From: M55B118 sp964501715
GTDB lineage: Bacteria > Bacillota_I > Bacilli_A > Izemoplasmatales > Izemoplasmataceae
Reading direction: 5' to 3'
DNA: 60,505 nt
Assembly: GCA_964501715.1 (NCBI GenBank)
Contig: CAZCTR010000007.1
Location: 1-60,505 of the forward strand
Position numbers and translations under genes: made by a program. A model generated the notes under the pieces. That model searched no databases. It was not told where the DNA came from and saw only the letters and a program-made list of their open reading frames with translations. Shown piece by piece: positions 48,411 through 57,827 of this stretch; position 1 is the stretch's first letter, and each line of letters starts with the position of its first letter.

Positions 48411-49702
48411 AACGCATCCCACTGTTGCTACAGATCCTTATCGTAAGCATGTCCGTTCTCATTCTCATGGCCATTCTCGGCTACACCCTTGTCCTGCCCG
48501 CACTTGAGGCTCCTTACCTTGAACAGCAATACGAGGACCTGGAATACAGGATGACCGATTTCAAAGACAGCCGGATCATAAGGAGCGACCCTAGTTATAT
48601 CTATCTGCAGAGAAACGAGGACGATCTGATCCACATCGCTGAGAACACCTTGGAAATCGAACCCACTTACATTGCAAGTTACTTAAGACAGCTCGACATA
48701 GATGATGATTCCATCCACCACGGCGCTTTCAATCTCGAGAACGATGACACCAGGAGATTTTATTTTGTCTATCAGGAAAATGAGGGACAGGTCTATTTTA
48801 CAGGCACCATCACTGAAATTCATCCCTTTTTCTCCAATCAGGTGATCACCAATCAGATGGTATTCCTCATTTTGCTCGCCTTCTTCCTTCCCGTGATCGC
48901 CATCATCCTCTGGAGCCTTTCCATCTCAGGCTCCATCCATTCATTGAAACATATCTATGCCAATCAACACCCTGCAAAGAAACGGCCAAGAATCCTGAGC
49001 CGTGAACTGGCGGATTTGGAAACTGCACTCAATGACTATCAAAGTGCCATTGAAGCCCATGACGTCCAGAAACAACGCCTCTTCCAGAACATTTCCCACG
49101 AACTGAAGACCCCGGTCACGACCATCCAATCCTACGCCGAAGCCATAGAAGACGGCGTCATCGACCACGATGGCATCCTCGACACTTCGAAAACCATCCA
49201 ATCACAGACGAAGACACTCATGGACACCTTGAATCAGATCATGCATCTGAACAAACTCGCCTATGAGGAACAGAATCCTTCCGAGAAGAAATTGCGCGCA
49301 AAAGTGAATCTCAGCGAGGTCATGTTCTCTATCTTCAACGATTATCAGAAGAAATATGAATCCCTTGTCATCAATGCAACGCTTGACCCGATCACCTTCC
49401 GGGGGGATGCACAGACTTGGCGGACCGTACTCCAAAACATCATCGACAACAATATCCGCCATGGCGCAGAAACCATCACCGTCCACCTTAGCGAACACAA
49501 GCTCATCATGGACAACGATGGCGAGCAAATACCCGAAGATCTTCTGAAGAGGCTTTTCACGCCTTATGAAAAGGGATCGAAAGGTTCTTTCGGTCTCGGA
49601 CTCACCATCATACAAAAATCATTGGCCCAGTTCGACTATTCGATAAGCATCGACAACACCGAAAACGGGGTGCGCTATACGATTGAGGACAGTCGGTCAT
49701 AG
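48407..49702 (+). CDS. Sensor histidine kinase
   Basis: The 431 residues have TM1 (about 8-30), an acidic extracytoplasmic sensor of about 115 residues, TM2 (about 150-173), then HisKA with His231 in NISHELKTP and an HATPase with N box IIDNNIRHG, DNDGEQIP and GSFGLGLTI. Partner of the response regulator. The stimulus is unknown. No cueP-like effector follows; a strong terminator ends the operon. Confidence 0.95.
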   Translation: MKRIPLLLQILIVSMSVLILMAILGYTLVLPALEAPYLEQQYEDLEYRMTDFKDSRIIRSDPSYIYLQRNEDDLIHIAENTLEIEPTYIASYLRQLDIDDDSIHHGAFNLENDDTRRFYFVYQENEGQVYFTGTITEIHPFFSNQVITNQMVFLILLAFFLPVIAIILWSLSISGSIHSLKHIYANQHPAKKRPRILSRELADLETALNDYQSAIEAHDVQKQRLFQNISHELKTPVTTIQSYAEAIEDGVIDHDGILDTSKTIQSQTKTLMDTLNQIMHLNKLAYEEQNPSEKKLRAKVNLSEVMFSIFNDYQKKYESLVINATLDPITFRGDAQTWRTVLQNIIDNNIRHGAETITVHLSEHKLIMDNDGEQIPEDLLKRLFTPYEKGSKGSFGLGLTIIQKSLAQFDYSISIDNTENGVRYTIEDSRS

Positions 49703-49743
49703 CAAGGATTTCCGTCCCCCACCGTTATATTTCTCCATTCAAA

Positions 49744-49785
49744 AAGAGACCGTGCCCCTTTTGGGGGCATCGGTCTCTTCTTGTT
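49744..49785 (+). terminator. Terminator of the second two-component operon
   Basis: Long stem (AAGAGACCG...GGTCTCTT with GCCCC/GGGGC inside) then CTTGTTTGG, in the convergent gap with pyk; usable in both directions. Confidence 0.9.
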
Positions 49786-49820
49786 TGGTTTTCAGTGGCT
49801 TCAAAGATTGAGGATCTTTT

Positions 49821-51245
49821 TTACTTGATATCCATGATGCGCATGCTGTTCGTCGTTGTTCCGAGCGGGAAGCCGCCTGTGATGATGACTCGTCCGCCAG
49901 GTTCGATGAGGTGTTCTTTCTTTACGTATTCGATGCTTCGCTTGACAAGCGATTCTGTATCATAACCCAGATGGAACTCAACCGCTTTGATGCCATGGTT
50001 CAAAGCCAAGCTCCTCGCTTTCTCGTTGGAGGGCACCATAGCGAGAATCATGGTGTTGGGACGGTTTTTTGAAAGAAGACGCGCGGTCATACCCGAGACA
50101 GTGGGTGCAATCACAAGATCTGCCTGACCCTGAAGCACCGCATGCGCCGCACTCATGGCAATATTGCTCGGGATGTCCTTGTTGTTAGCCTTGTTGGCTC
50201 TTCTTATAAGCACATCCCTTTTCAATTCCTTCTCCATGCGGAGCGCGATGTCATGCATCATGTCCACGGACTCGACGGGATAATTCCCTATGGCGCTCTC
50301 TCCGCTCAGCATGATCGCATCGGTACCGTCAAGGATGGCGTTCGCGACATCACTCACTTCAGCGCGTGTAGGCTTGGGGTTCTCCTGCATGCTCTCAAGC
50401 ATCTGAGTCGCGGTGATGGAAATCTTTCCTGCCGCATGACAGCGTCCGATGATGTCTTTTTGGATGACGGGCACTTCTTCGGGGGGAACTTCGACGCCAA
50501 GGTCTCCTCTCGCGATCATCACACCATCTGAGACCGCAATGATGTCATCGATGTTGTTGACCCCTTCCTGATTCTCTATCTTGGCGATGATTTGGATGTA
50601 TTTGTCCGTGTGTGACTTGATGATTTTCCGTATTTCCTCGACATCTTCCTTGCGTCGCACAAAGCTTGCCGCGATGAAGTCGATGCCCTGTTTGCACGCC
50701 CATACGATATCCTGATGGTCCTTCTCGGACACAAAATCAAGATTGAGCTTCATTCCGGGGACATTGATGCCGCGTTTATCCCGTATGGTATGGGTGTTGA
50801 AGGAAGTCGTCTTGATGATCCTCTTTTCGGTATCGATATCATCGACTTTCAGACTGAGATACCCATCATCCACTACGATGGTCCCACCGACTTCCACATC
50901 CTTGTAAAGATCGGGGTATGAGACACTGAAACACGTCTCGTCACCCTCAATCTCATCCATATGGACATCGATCTTGCTGCCGACGGTGATGCGGGCTTTT
51001 CCTCCCTTTAGACCATGGGTCCTGATTTCCGGTCCCTTGGTGTCCAAAAGACTTGCCACATTGGTGTTCAACTCATCGTTCAATTCGATCAGCGTATTCA
51101 ATCTCAGACGGTGCTCATCGTAATTCGAGTGGGAAAAGTTGAGCCGCATGACATCCATGCCGCTCTGGACCAATTTTCGCATCATATCCTTGGATTCTGT
51201 TGCGGGTCCTATGGTGCATACGATTTTCGTTTGGTTGAAAGGCAC
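49821..51245 (-). CDS. pyk: Pyruvate kinase
   Basis: Last step of glycolysis: PEP plus ADP to pyruvate plus ATP. The 474 residues have KIVCTIGPAT, the MRLNFSH segment, the Mg/PEP-binding IIAKIENQEGV and MIARGDLGVE, and ATQMLESM. It lacks the C-terminal PEP-utiliser domain present in Bacillus Pyk (about 585 residues). 12 bp after pfkA in a glycolytic operon. The allosteric C-domain is present (about 350-474). Confidence 0.98.
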   Translation of the reverse strand: MPFNQTKIVCTIGPATESKDMMRKLVQSGMDVMRLNFSHSNYDEHRLRLNTLIELNDELNTNVASLLDTKGPEIRTHGLKGGKARITVGSKIDVHMDEIEGDETCFSVSYPDLYKDVEVGGTIVVDDGYLSLKVDDIDTEKRIIKTTSFNTHTIRDKRGINVPGMKLNLDFVSEKDHQDIVWACKQGIDFIAASFVRRKEDVEEIRKIIKSHTDKYIQIIAKIENQEGVNNIDDIIAVSDGVMIARGDLGVEVPPEEVPVIQKDIIGRCHAAGKISITATQMLESMQENPKPTRAEVSDVANAILDGTDAIMLSGESAIGNYPVESVDMMHDIALRMEKELKRDVLIRRANKANNKDIPSNIAMSAAHAVLQGQADLVIAPTVSGMTARLLSKNRPNTMILAMVPSNEKARSLALNHGIKAVEFHLGYDTESLVKRSIEYVKKEHLIEPGGRVIITGGFPLGTTTNSMRIMDIK

Positions 51246-51257
51246 AGTGTTCCCTCC

Positions 51258-52220
51258 TTAGTTTCTCAGTCTTCCGACCAAGCCATAGCGTTTGTTCGCC
51301 ACGGTTTTCTTCATGCTCAACGCGTCATCCATTCTGAATGAAGCGATCTCTTGTCCCCTGAGACCTAACACATGGCCTCCGGAAAGGCCTTGATGTATAA
51401 GGGCCACAGATCTTTCAGCCATGTCGGTCGCAAGGACGCGGTCAAAGGCTTGTGGGGTGCCTCCACGCTGAACATGGCCAAGGACGGTCGCCCTGGAATC
51501 ATGGCCGGTGCGTTCCTCAATCTCTTTAGCGAGCGCCGCCACATCGGTCATCCCTTCAGTCACGACGACGATGGCATGCCGTTTGTTTCGATCGAAGGAC
51601 TCCTGGACGCTTTTGATGGTCTTTTCCTTGAGGAAGCCGGTCTCCGGGGTGATGATGAACTCGCTGCCAACAGCGATGCCGGCATAAAGCGCGAGGTCCC
51701 CGCATTGTCTGCCCATCACTTCGACAACACTGCAACGCTGGTGGGAGAATGAGGTGTCCCTCAGCTTGTCGATGGACTCAACCGCAGTGTCGAGGGCAGT
51801 GAAAAACCCGATGCTGTAATCGGTCGCGGCGATGTCGTTGTCGATGGTCGCCGGAAGACCGATGACGGTGAGCCCGTATTTCACCAATGTTTCAGCCCCT
51901 TTAAAAGACCCGTCTCCACCGAGCACAACCAAACCTGTCACGCCTCTTTTGGTAAGGTTCTCGGCCGCTTTCTCCTGATATCTCTTTTCCTTGAATTCGG
52001 GGTATCTTGCACTTCCGAGCATGGTACCACCCCTGTTGATGACACGTGAGACGTGATGTCTCTCCATTTTTACAATGTCGTCCTCACAAAGGCCTTTGAA
52101 TCCATTGTGCACACCATAGACCTCGAACCCATAGTGAAAACCGCTACGGACTACTGCCCGAATGGCTGTGTTCATGCCCGGCGCGTCTCCGCCGGATGTC
52201 ATTACCGCTATTTTTTTCAT
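51258..52220 (-). CDS. pfkA: ATP-dependent 6-phosphofructokinase
   Basis: Phosphorylates fructose 6-phosphate, the committed step of glycolysis. The 320 residues have MTSGGDAPGMN (ATP/F6P site), GGDGSF, PATIDND with the catalytic Asp, and EVMGRQCGDLAL. Group I PfkA length, tetramer expected with PEP/ADP control. ATG 52220 is preferred (AAGGTGG ahead) over the longer frame. Co-transcribed with pyk from an extended -10 promoter. Confidence 0.98.
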   Translation of the reverse strand: MKKIAVMTSGGDAPGMNTAIRAVVRSGFHYGFEVYGVHNGFKGLCEDDIVKMERHHVSRVINRGGTMLGSARYPEFKEKRYQEKAAENLTKRGVTGLVVLGGDGSFKGAETLVKYGLTVIGLPATIDNDIAATDYSIGFFTALDTAVESIDKLRDTSFSHQRCSVVEVMGRQCGDLALYAGIAVGSEFIITPETGFLKEKTIKSVQESFDRNKRHAIVVVTEGMTDVAALAKEIEERTGHDSRATVLGHVQRGGTPQAFDRVLATDMAERSVALIHQGLSGGHVLGLRGQEIASFRMDDALSMKKTVANKRYGLVGRLRN

Positions 52221-52248
52221 GGGATTTCCACCTTCTTTTCTCAAATTG

Positions 52249-52257
52249 ATTATAGCA
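52249..52257 (-). promoter_or_regulatory. Extended -10 promoter of pfkA-pyk
   Basis: TGCTATAAT on the minus strand, about 29 bp before the pfkA start codon. Confidence 0.8.
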
Positions 52258-52272
52258 CAAAGAGCGGTCGCC

Positions 52273-55260
52273 TTAAACAGACGGTGTCACAATATTTTCT
52301 ATGACAAGCTGCCTGGCATCATCCCTTAAACGCAAGACTCCTCGAAGGAGTTTCACTTCCCCTTCTTTAGGTGGGGAGGTCAACCCGCTATAGACATTGG
52401 GAAAGCAGACACCATCCAACGTCGTCACGCGGTCCTCAAGTGTAATGAATGCCATGAGGTCCCCTTTTTTGGTTCTGATTTCCTTGATACGGCTCAACAC
52501 AGCGAGGACGGTCACATGTCTTTCCAGCTCCGTCTTCGCGGCATCTTTGGGCTGAATGACGTTTTCCTTCTTCATGAGCGACTCATAAGGTTTGAGAAGG
52601 TCGTATTCGATATTGAGTCCCAGCGCCTGAAATTCAAGCCTTCTCAGCGACTCGTAGTCGTAGGGTTCAACTTCACTCATCATGAAATCGTCCGAATCGA
52701 TGGCACTGTCATATTTTGAATACGTGATCACCGCATCAAGATTCTCCACCATCATCCGCCTATGCCCCCCAAGATTATCAAGTGCGCCCGCGTAAACCAG
52801 ATACTCAAAGTGCCTCCGGTTGAGCCTGTCAACTGTCCTGTTGACAAAATCCGTAAAAGATCTGAACCGTCCATCTTGCCGGGCATCAAGAATCGTTTCC
52901 GCGTCCTTACGTCCAAGATTCTTGATACCGTTCAACGGATAGTAAAGCGTTCCTTGATGTATAGTGAATGACCCCTCGCTCAGATTGACATCCGGCTTGG
53001 CGACATGAAGCCCGAGATCAAGAGCTTCCTGCATATACATACGCATCTGTGACGCATTGGAGAGCGCGGTATGCATCAACTCTTTAATGAACTCCGCAGG
53101 ATAATGGGCCTTGAGATAGGCCATCCAATAGGCGATCAGGCCATAGGCGACCGAATGGGATTTGTTGAAACCATAGTCCGCAAAACGGACAATATAATCG
53201 TAAATGGAATTCGCCAAGGCCTTTTCCTTGCCATTTCCCACTGCTTTGGATACAAAATTCAACCGTTCTTCCTCAAGCGTCTCACGGTCTTTTTTCGATA
53301 CTGCCCGTCTTAGAATGTCCGCATCATTCAAGGAGTACCCGGCAAATTTTGAAGCGATCGCCATGATCTGTTCCTGATAAAGCACGATGCCTTGTGTCGG
53401 CTTCACAATTGGATCTATCTCAGGGGCGATGGATTCGATGCGCGCCTTTTTTTGCCTGCGCTTCAAAAACACCGGAATGCTCTCCATCGGACCAGGCCGA
53501 TAAAGCGCAAGCGCCACCGCGATGTCATCGAACGATCTGATCTGCAGTTTTCTCACAAGGGAACGCATCCCGGACGATTCCAGTTGAAAAAGACCGGTCG
53601 TGCTCTTTTCCCTCAGCAGTTCATAGGTTTTGGAGTCATCGAGGGGCAGCTTGTGAAGGTCAATCGAGCGGCCGTGCTCACGTTTTATATCTGCGACAAT
53701 CCGTTCGATCATCGTAAGATTCCTAAGTCCGAGGAAATCCATCTTTAAAAGGCCCATCGCCTCAAGGTCACTTTGCTCATACTGGGTTTGATAGACACCG
53801 TTAAGTCCGGATTGCAGCGCGGTATAGGTGATCAATGGCTTATCCGAAAGAATGATGCCTGCCGCATGGGTGGATACATGCCTGGGCAAACCTTCTATTT
53901 CTGCCGCCACATAGAGCCATTTCCCGATTTTTTCTTCATAATCGATTCGGTTTTTGACATCGGGGTCGCGGGAGACCATGTCATGAATCGAATCATACTT
54001 TTTGACATGCCTGACCATTTCGTCAACAAGGCTTTTTCTGATCTCAAAGATTCTCGCGGTATCCCTCAGGCTGCTTTTCTCAAGAAAAGTGCCGAATGTG
54101 CAAATGAGAGACACGAAACGGTTCCCGTACTTGTTTTGTGCATAGCGGATCACTTCATCCCGCTTGTCATCGGGAAAGTCTATATCTATATCCGGCATAT
54201 TCAAGCGTGCCTTGTTCAAGAAACGCTCAAAGAGAAGACCGTGTCTTATGGGGTCTAGGGAAGTGATCCCCAAAACGTAAGCCACAAGACTGCCCGGAGC
54301 GCTTCCACGGCCCGGCCCTACAAGAATGCCTGCCTGCTTGGCATACCTGACGACATCCCAGACAATCAGGAAATAATCATCATATCCAAGCGCATGGATT
54401 GTGTCCAACTCTTTTTTTAATCTCTTCTCATAAAGGCCTTTATCAAGCCGTTTCCCACTTATTCTACGTTTCATCCCCTCATATGCGAGGGCTTCTAGAT
54501 ATCGTTTTGATGACAACTGTCCCGGTGTGGGGAACCTTGGGAGGGACGCTTCTTTCATCGTCAGTTCCAAAGCGTGTTTCTCAATGAAAGAGGAAACTTT
54601 ACGTGGCGCTTTGTAAAGACTCTTTTGAGAGTTTTCACCTTTGAACGAAGCGTCTTCTTCATCAAGGTCGTAAGTCGTCTCATGTATTTTGCAAAGCGCT
54701 TTGAAGACCGCTTTATGAGAGGGTTTAAGATAAAAGGTGCGGTCGATGGGAAGGATTCGCGGATCATCCTCTACGTCATCCTGTGGGCCTACGCCGACAT
54801 AGACATCCGCACCCAGATCGTTCACTTCCTGAGTGACAGTCCTCAATGCTGTTTGCGCCCCCTCTTTATCCAGAGCCTTCATCTCACCGTCCAAGGTGTT
54901 GATGACAATGCTGATGCCTTCGAGGTGATCTTTCAGCGCAGTGAGTTCAAGCTGGCCGTACAGTGAGTTCATGGTCGATATTTTCATGAGATTGTCATAA
55001 CCCGTCTCATTCTTCGCATACATGAGCAATTTCAAAGGGACAGACTTGAAAAAGGGTGCAGCGTCAACCTGCACCCCTATAACAGGCGTGATATTCTCTT
55101 TTTTGCACCGGGCATAGAATTTATACGCCGCATGCATGCGTGTATCAGTGAGCACCAACACGCTCACACCTTCTTTTCGGGCATGGTCAAAAAGCGCGTC
55201 CATGGTGATGTTCGACCCGTTGAAACTATAAGCCGTTTCCAAAAAAAGGCTTGCGAGCAT
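52273..55260 (-). CDS. dnaE: DNA polymerase III alpha subunit, DnaE type
   Basis: Replicative or lesion-tolerant polymerase. The 995 residues have the C-family palm with the catalytic triad in PDIDIDFPDD and a third Asp further on, GPGRGSAPGSLVAY, the fingers, tandem HhH and an OB fold near the end (VTVLAVLSRIKEIRTKKGD). The N-terminal PHP domain is degenerate: the usual HxH metal pair is replaced (FLETAYSFNG) and the TDH is TDT, so it should not bind metals for proofreading. Shorter than E. coli DnaE (1160). PolC is not in the window. Confidence 0.96.
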   Translation of the reverse strand: MLASLFLETAYSFNGSNITMDALFDHARKEGVSVLVLTDTRMHAAYKFYARCKKENITPVIGVQVDAAPFFKSVPLKLLMYAKNETGYDNLMKISTMNSLYGQLELTALKDHLEGISIVINTLDGEMKALDKEGAQTALRTVTQEVNDLGADVYVGVGPQDDVEDDPRILPIDRTFYLKPSHKAVFKALCKIHETTYDLDEEDASFKGENSQKSLYKAPRKVSSFIEKHALELTMKEASLPRFPTPGQLSSKRYLEALAYEGMKRRISGKRLDKGLYEKRLKKELDTIHALGYDDYFLIVWDVVRYAKQAGILVGPGRGSAPGSLVAYVLGITSLDPIRHGLLFERFLNKARLNMPDIDIDFPDDKRDEVIRYAQNKYGNRFVSLICTFGTFLEKSSLRDTARIFEIRKSLVDEMVRHVKKYDSIHDMVSRDPDVKNRIDYEEKIGKWLYVAAEIEGLPRHVSTHAAGIILSDKPLITYTALQSGLNGVYQTQYEQSDLEAMGLLKMDFLGLRNLTMIERIVADIKREHGRSIDLHKLPLDDSKTYELLREKSTTGLFQLESSGMRSLVRKLQIRSFDDIAVALALYRPGPMESIPVFLKRRQKKARIESIAPEIDPIVKPTQGIVLYQEQIMAIASKFAGYSLNDADILRRAVSKKDRETLEEERLNFVSKAVGNGKEKALANSIYDYIVRFADYGFNKSHSVAYGLIAYWMAYLKAHYPAEFIKELMHTALSNASQMRMYMQEALDLGLHVAKPDVNLSEGSFTIHQGTLYYPLNGIKNLGRKDAETILDARQDGRFRSFTDFVNRTVDRLNRRHFEYLVYAGALDNLGGHRRMMVENLDAVITYSKYDSAIDSDDFMMSEVEPYDYESLRRLEFQALGLNIEYDLLKPYESLMKKENVIQPKDAAKTELERHVTVLAVLSRIKEIRTKKGDLMAFITLEDRVTTLDGVCFPNVYSGLTSPPKEGEVKLLRGVLRLRDDARQLVIENIVTPSV

Positions 55261-55285
55261 GATCCCACCCCGCTTTCACATTGAA

Positions 55286-55294
55286 ATTATAACA
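55286..55294 (-). promoter_or_regulatory. Extended -10 promoter of dnaE
   Basis: TGTTATAAT on the minus strand, about 26 bp before the dnaE start codon. Confidence 0.75.
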
Positions 55295-55319
55295 CACTCG
55301 CCTACCAATGCATAAGCCG

Positions 55320-56570
55320 TTAACGCTTTCTTAGAAATAAAAATACGATCCCGCCTGTCAAAACCACACCGCATAGCCCTAAGATGATTTCGAACCGTAA
55401 AAGGTTCTTAATCGGCGGAGAAGCCCCTTTTTGGATCTCGAAAGTCACCGTCTCTTCATAATCCCCTTCGCCGACAATTCTCAGCGTATGGACACCGGCG
55501 TCCTCAAGTGTCACCCCTGAAGAGATAGGGGTGTCGTTCAAGAAGCCTGTCCCACTGAAAAACAGGGTTTTCATCTGGCTGTAGACACCTCCCTCCTCCA
55601 CTCCTTCAAGGCCGCTCTCAAGAGTGAAATACGTGGTGTGTGCGTAATCGTTCGCCCCTTCGACCTTCAAAGTGTAGTGTCCAGGTCTATCAAGGGTCTC
55701 CCCCTCCATATGCAAAGCACCGTTCAACCAGACCCTGCCTCCGCTAATATCGAGGGCGGCTGGCGCCTTCGTCACATCGTGAAGCGTGACACCCTCGATC
55801 CCGGGGTGCAACGTGAAAGTGTATGACTCATCCCCGCACCCCATGGTATAGTGCCCGGGATAATCCACTCGAAGAGACCGTTCAAAAGGATCACCTTCAA
55901 ACGTGGAATGTGCGCAAAGCGAGTGCACTTCCAAAACATCTCGGTATTGACCCCTGTCTTCAAGACCGAATATGGCGTTCTCTTCAAGCAGCCCATGATC
56001 CATATGATAGGCTTTTTCAAAAATCCCCTGATAATGCTCGGAGAAATAGAGGACGTTTTCCTCAAAAATCATTCTTCGGATCTTTTCTGTTTGTTCGTGG
56101 ATGATATCCTCGCCATCCTCCATTTTCAATAAATAATCCCTGCGGTGAATGAGTCCTTCAGGACGGTTGTCTATGGACTGACGCACATGCACATAAAGCG
56201 CATCATCGGTGATGCGGACATCCATCACTTCTTCCAGGTGGTCAAAATCGATGGTGGATTCACGCCTGATGACGCCCCCATCGTCAAAGACGACCAGAAA
56301 TCCCTCATAAAACGAAGGACTTGTCTCCAAAGACGCATAACCATAGACCACATGCCATCCATTCTCCTGTCGGTAACCACTGTCCACATAACGGTTATGT
56401 TCGTCTCCCAAGACAAGGCGAAAGGGCGTGTGCGTCTTCCCTTCAATCACCAGCCGTTCAGCCCCGTCGATCAACTCATGTGTGATCATGACGGGTTCCT
56501 CAGCACCAAGGGTGCCGTCTGTCAAAGTCCAAAATGCAAGCATGCTCAATAAAAAAACAATTCTCTTCAT
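55320..56570 (-). CDS. Secreted/membrane-anchored surface protein with repeats
   Basis: The 416 residues from ATG 56570 (GAGGAGGTATGAT ahead) have a signal peptide (MKRIVFLLSMLAFWTLTDG, cleavage near GA-EE), a beta-rich head (about 30-210), three imperfect repeats in the C-terminal half (PGHYTMGCGDESYTF; PGHYTLKVEGANDYAH; GVHTLRIVGEGDYEE), and a C-terminal membrane helix with FLRKR stop-transfer. No LPxTG sorting signal. Unknown function; topology suggests an extracellular protein anchored at its C-terminus. Confidence 0.85.
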   Translation of the reverse strand: MKRIVFLLSMLAFWTLTDGTLGAEEPVMITHELIDGAERLVIEGKTHTPFRLVLGDEHNRYVDSGYRQENGWHVVYGYASLETSPSFYEGFLVVFDDGGVIRRESTIDFDHLEEVMDVRITDDALYVHVRQSIDNRPEGLIHRRDYLLKMEDGEDIIHEQTEKIRRMIFEENVLYFSEHYQGIFEKAYHMDHGLLEENAIFGLEDRGQYRDVLEVHSLCAHSTFEGDPFERSLRVDYPGHYTMGCGDESYTFTLHPGIEGVTLHDVTKAPAALDISGGRVWLNGALHMEGETLDRPGHYTLKVEGANDYAHTTYFTLESGLEGVEEGGVYSQMKTLFFSGTGFLNDTPISSGVTLEDAGVHTLRIVGEGDYEETVTFEIQKGASPPIKNLLRFEIILGLCGVVLTGGIVFLFLRKR

Positions 56571-56638
56571 ATCATACCTCCTCATTGATATGATACGAAT
56601 CAAATTGTTTTTTCTCTTTTCAGCTTTTTAAAAACATG

Positions 56639-57826
56639 TTATTTCATGAGCCGTTGGGTGTCACGGGCGATCATGACTTCCTCATTGGTCGGCACGACCA
56701 TGAGCTTGACCTTGGAATCCGGTGTGGAGATGACCTTCTCTTCTCCACGGACGGCATTGGCTTCCTTGTCGAGCGACACGTTCAAGGCATTGGAAATGCG
56801 TTCAGTGATGACTTCGCGTGTCTCGGGCGCGTTCTCACCGACACCGGCTGTGAAGACGATGGTGTCGACACCACCCATGTGAATGTAGTAGGCTCCGATA
56901 TAGTCCGCGATCATCTTGGCTTGTTTCTGGATGGCGAGCAACGCTCTGTCATTGCCTTTCTCCGCAGCTTCCCAAAGGTCGCGCGAATCACTGGAGACAC
57001 CGCTGATGCCTACATATCCGGACGCCTTGTTCAAATCCTGCATGACATCGCTCAAACTTTTGTTCTCCTTTTGTGCGATGAATTCAACAATCGCAGGGTC
57101 GATATCCCCGCTTCTTGTGCCCATGGCGATGCCGGCGAGCGGTGTGAAACCCATTGAAGTGTCAACGCTCTTGCCACCGTCTACCGCGCAAAGAGAGGCA
57201 CCGTTGCCAATGTGCAACACGATTGTTTTAAGTGACTCGAGGTCTTTACCAAGAATCTCGGCCACACGCTGCGACACGTATTTGTGGCTGGTTCCATGGA
57301 AGCCGTATTTGCGGACACCATATTTCTCATACCAATCATAAGGCGTAGGATAGATGTAGGTGTTCTCCTCCATGGTCTGATGGAAGGCGGTGTCAAAAAC
57401 GGCTGCCTGCGGTTTGTCCGGAAGTGCCTTCTTGAAGGCTTGGATACCCGTCAGATTCGCAGGGTTATGAAGCGGAGCGAGGTCGCTCACGTCCTCGATG
57501 GCCTGAATGACCTCATCATCGATCAGGACCGAATCACTGAATGCTTCGCCCCCGTGCACAACACGGTGGCCCACACCTGCGATGTCATCATAAGATTCGA
57601 CAATCCCGAGGTCAACGAGTTTCTCGAGTAGGGCTTTGACTGCGACACTGTGGTCTGGCATATCCCTTTTCTCTTCTGTCTTGCTTCCATTATAAGTGAT
57701 CTTGAAATTGGCGTTCTCAAGACCGATTCTTTCAATCACTCCGCTTGCGACAACCGTTTCTTTCGGCATCTCGAGCAATTGGAATTTGAGAGAGGAACTG
57801 CCTGCGTTCACTGCCATGAGTTTCAT
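56639..57826 (-). CDS. ackA: Acetate kinase
   Basis: Converts acetyl phosphate plus ADP to acetate plus ATP, the energy-yielding end of acetate fermentation. The 395 residues have NAGSSSLKFQ near the N-terminus, GHRVVHGGE, FDTAFHQTM, HIGNGASLCAV and FTAGVGENA. ATG 57826 (AAAGGTTGATTAAA ahead) lies one base after the stop of the upstream methyltransferase-like gene. The Bacillus ytxK-ackA order is conserved. pta is not in the window. Confidence 0.98.
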   Translation of the reverse strand: MKLMAVNAGSSSLKFQLLEMPKETVVASGVIERIGLENANFKITYNGSKTEEKRDMPDHSVAVKALLEKLVDLGIVESYDDIAGVGHRVVHGGEAFSDSVLIDDEVIQAIEDVSDLAPLHNPANLTGIQAFKKALPDKPQAAVFDTAFHQTMEENTYIYPTPYDWYEKYGVRKYGFHGTSHKYVSQRVAEILGKDLESLKTIVLHIGNGASLCAVDGGKSVDTSMGFTPLAGIAMGTRSGDIDPAIVEFIAQKENKSLSDVMQDLNKASGYVGISGVSSDSRDLWEAAEKGNDRALLAIQKQAKMIADYIGAYYIHMGGVDTIVFTAGVGENAPETREVITERISNALNVSLDKEANAVRGEEKVISTPDSKVKLMVVPTNEEVMIARDTQRLMK

Positions 57827-57827
57827 T

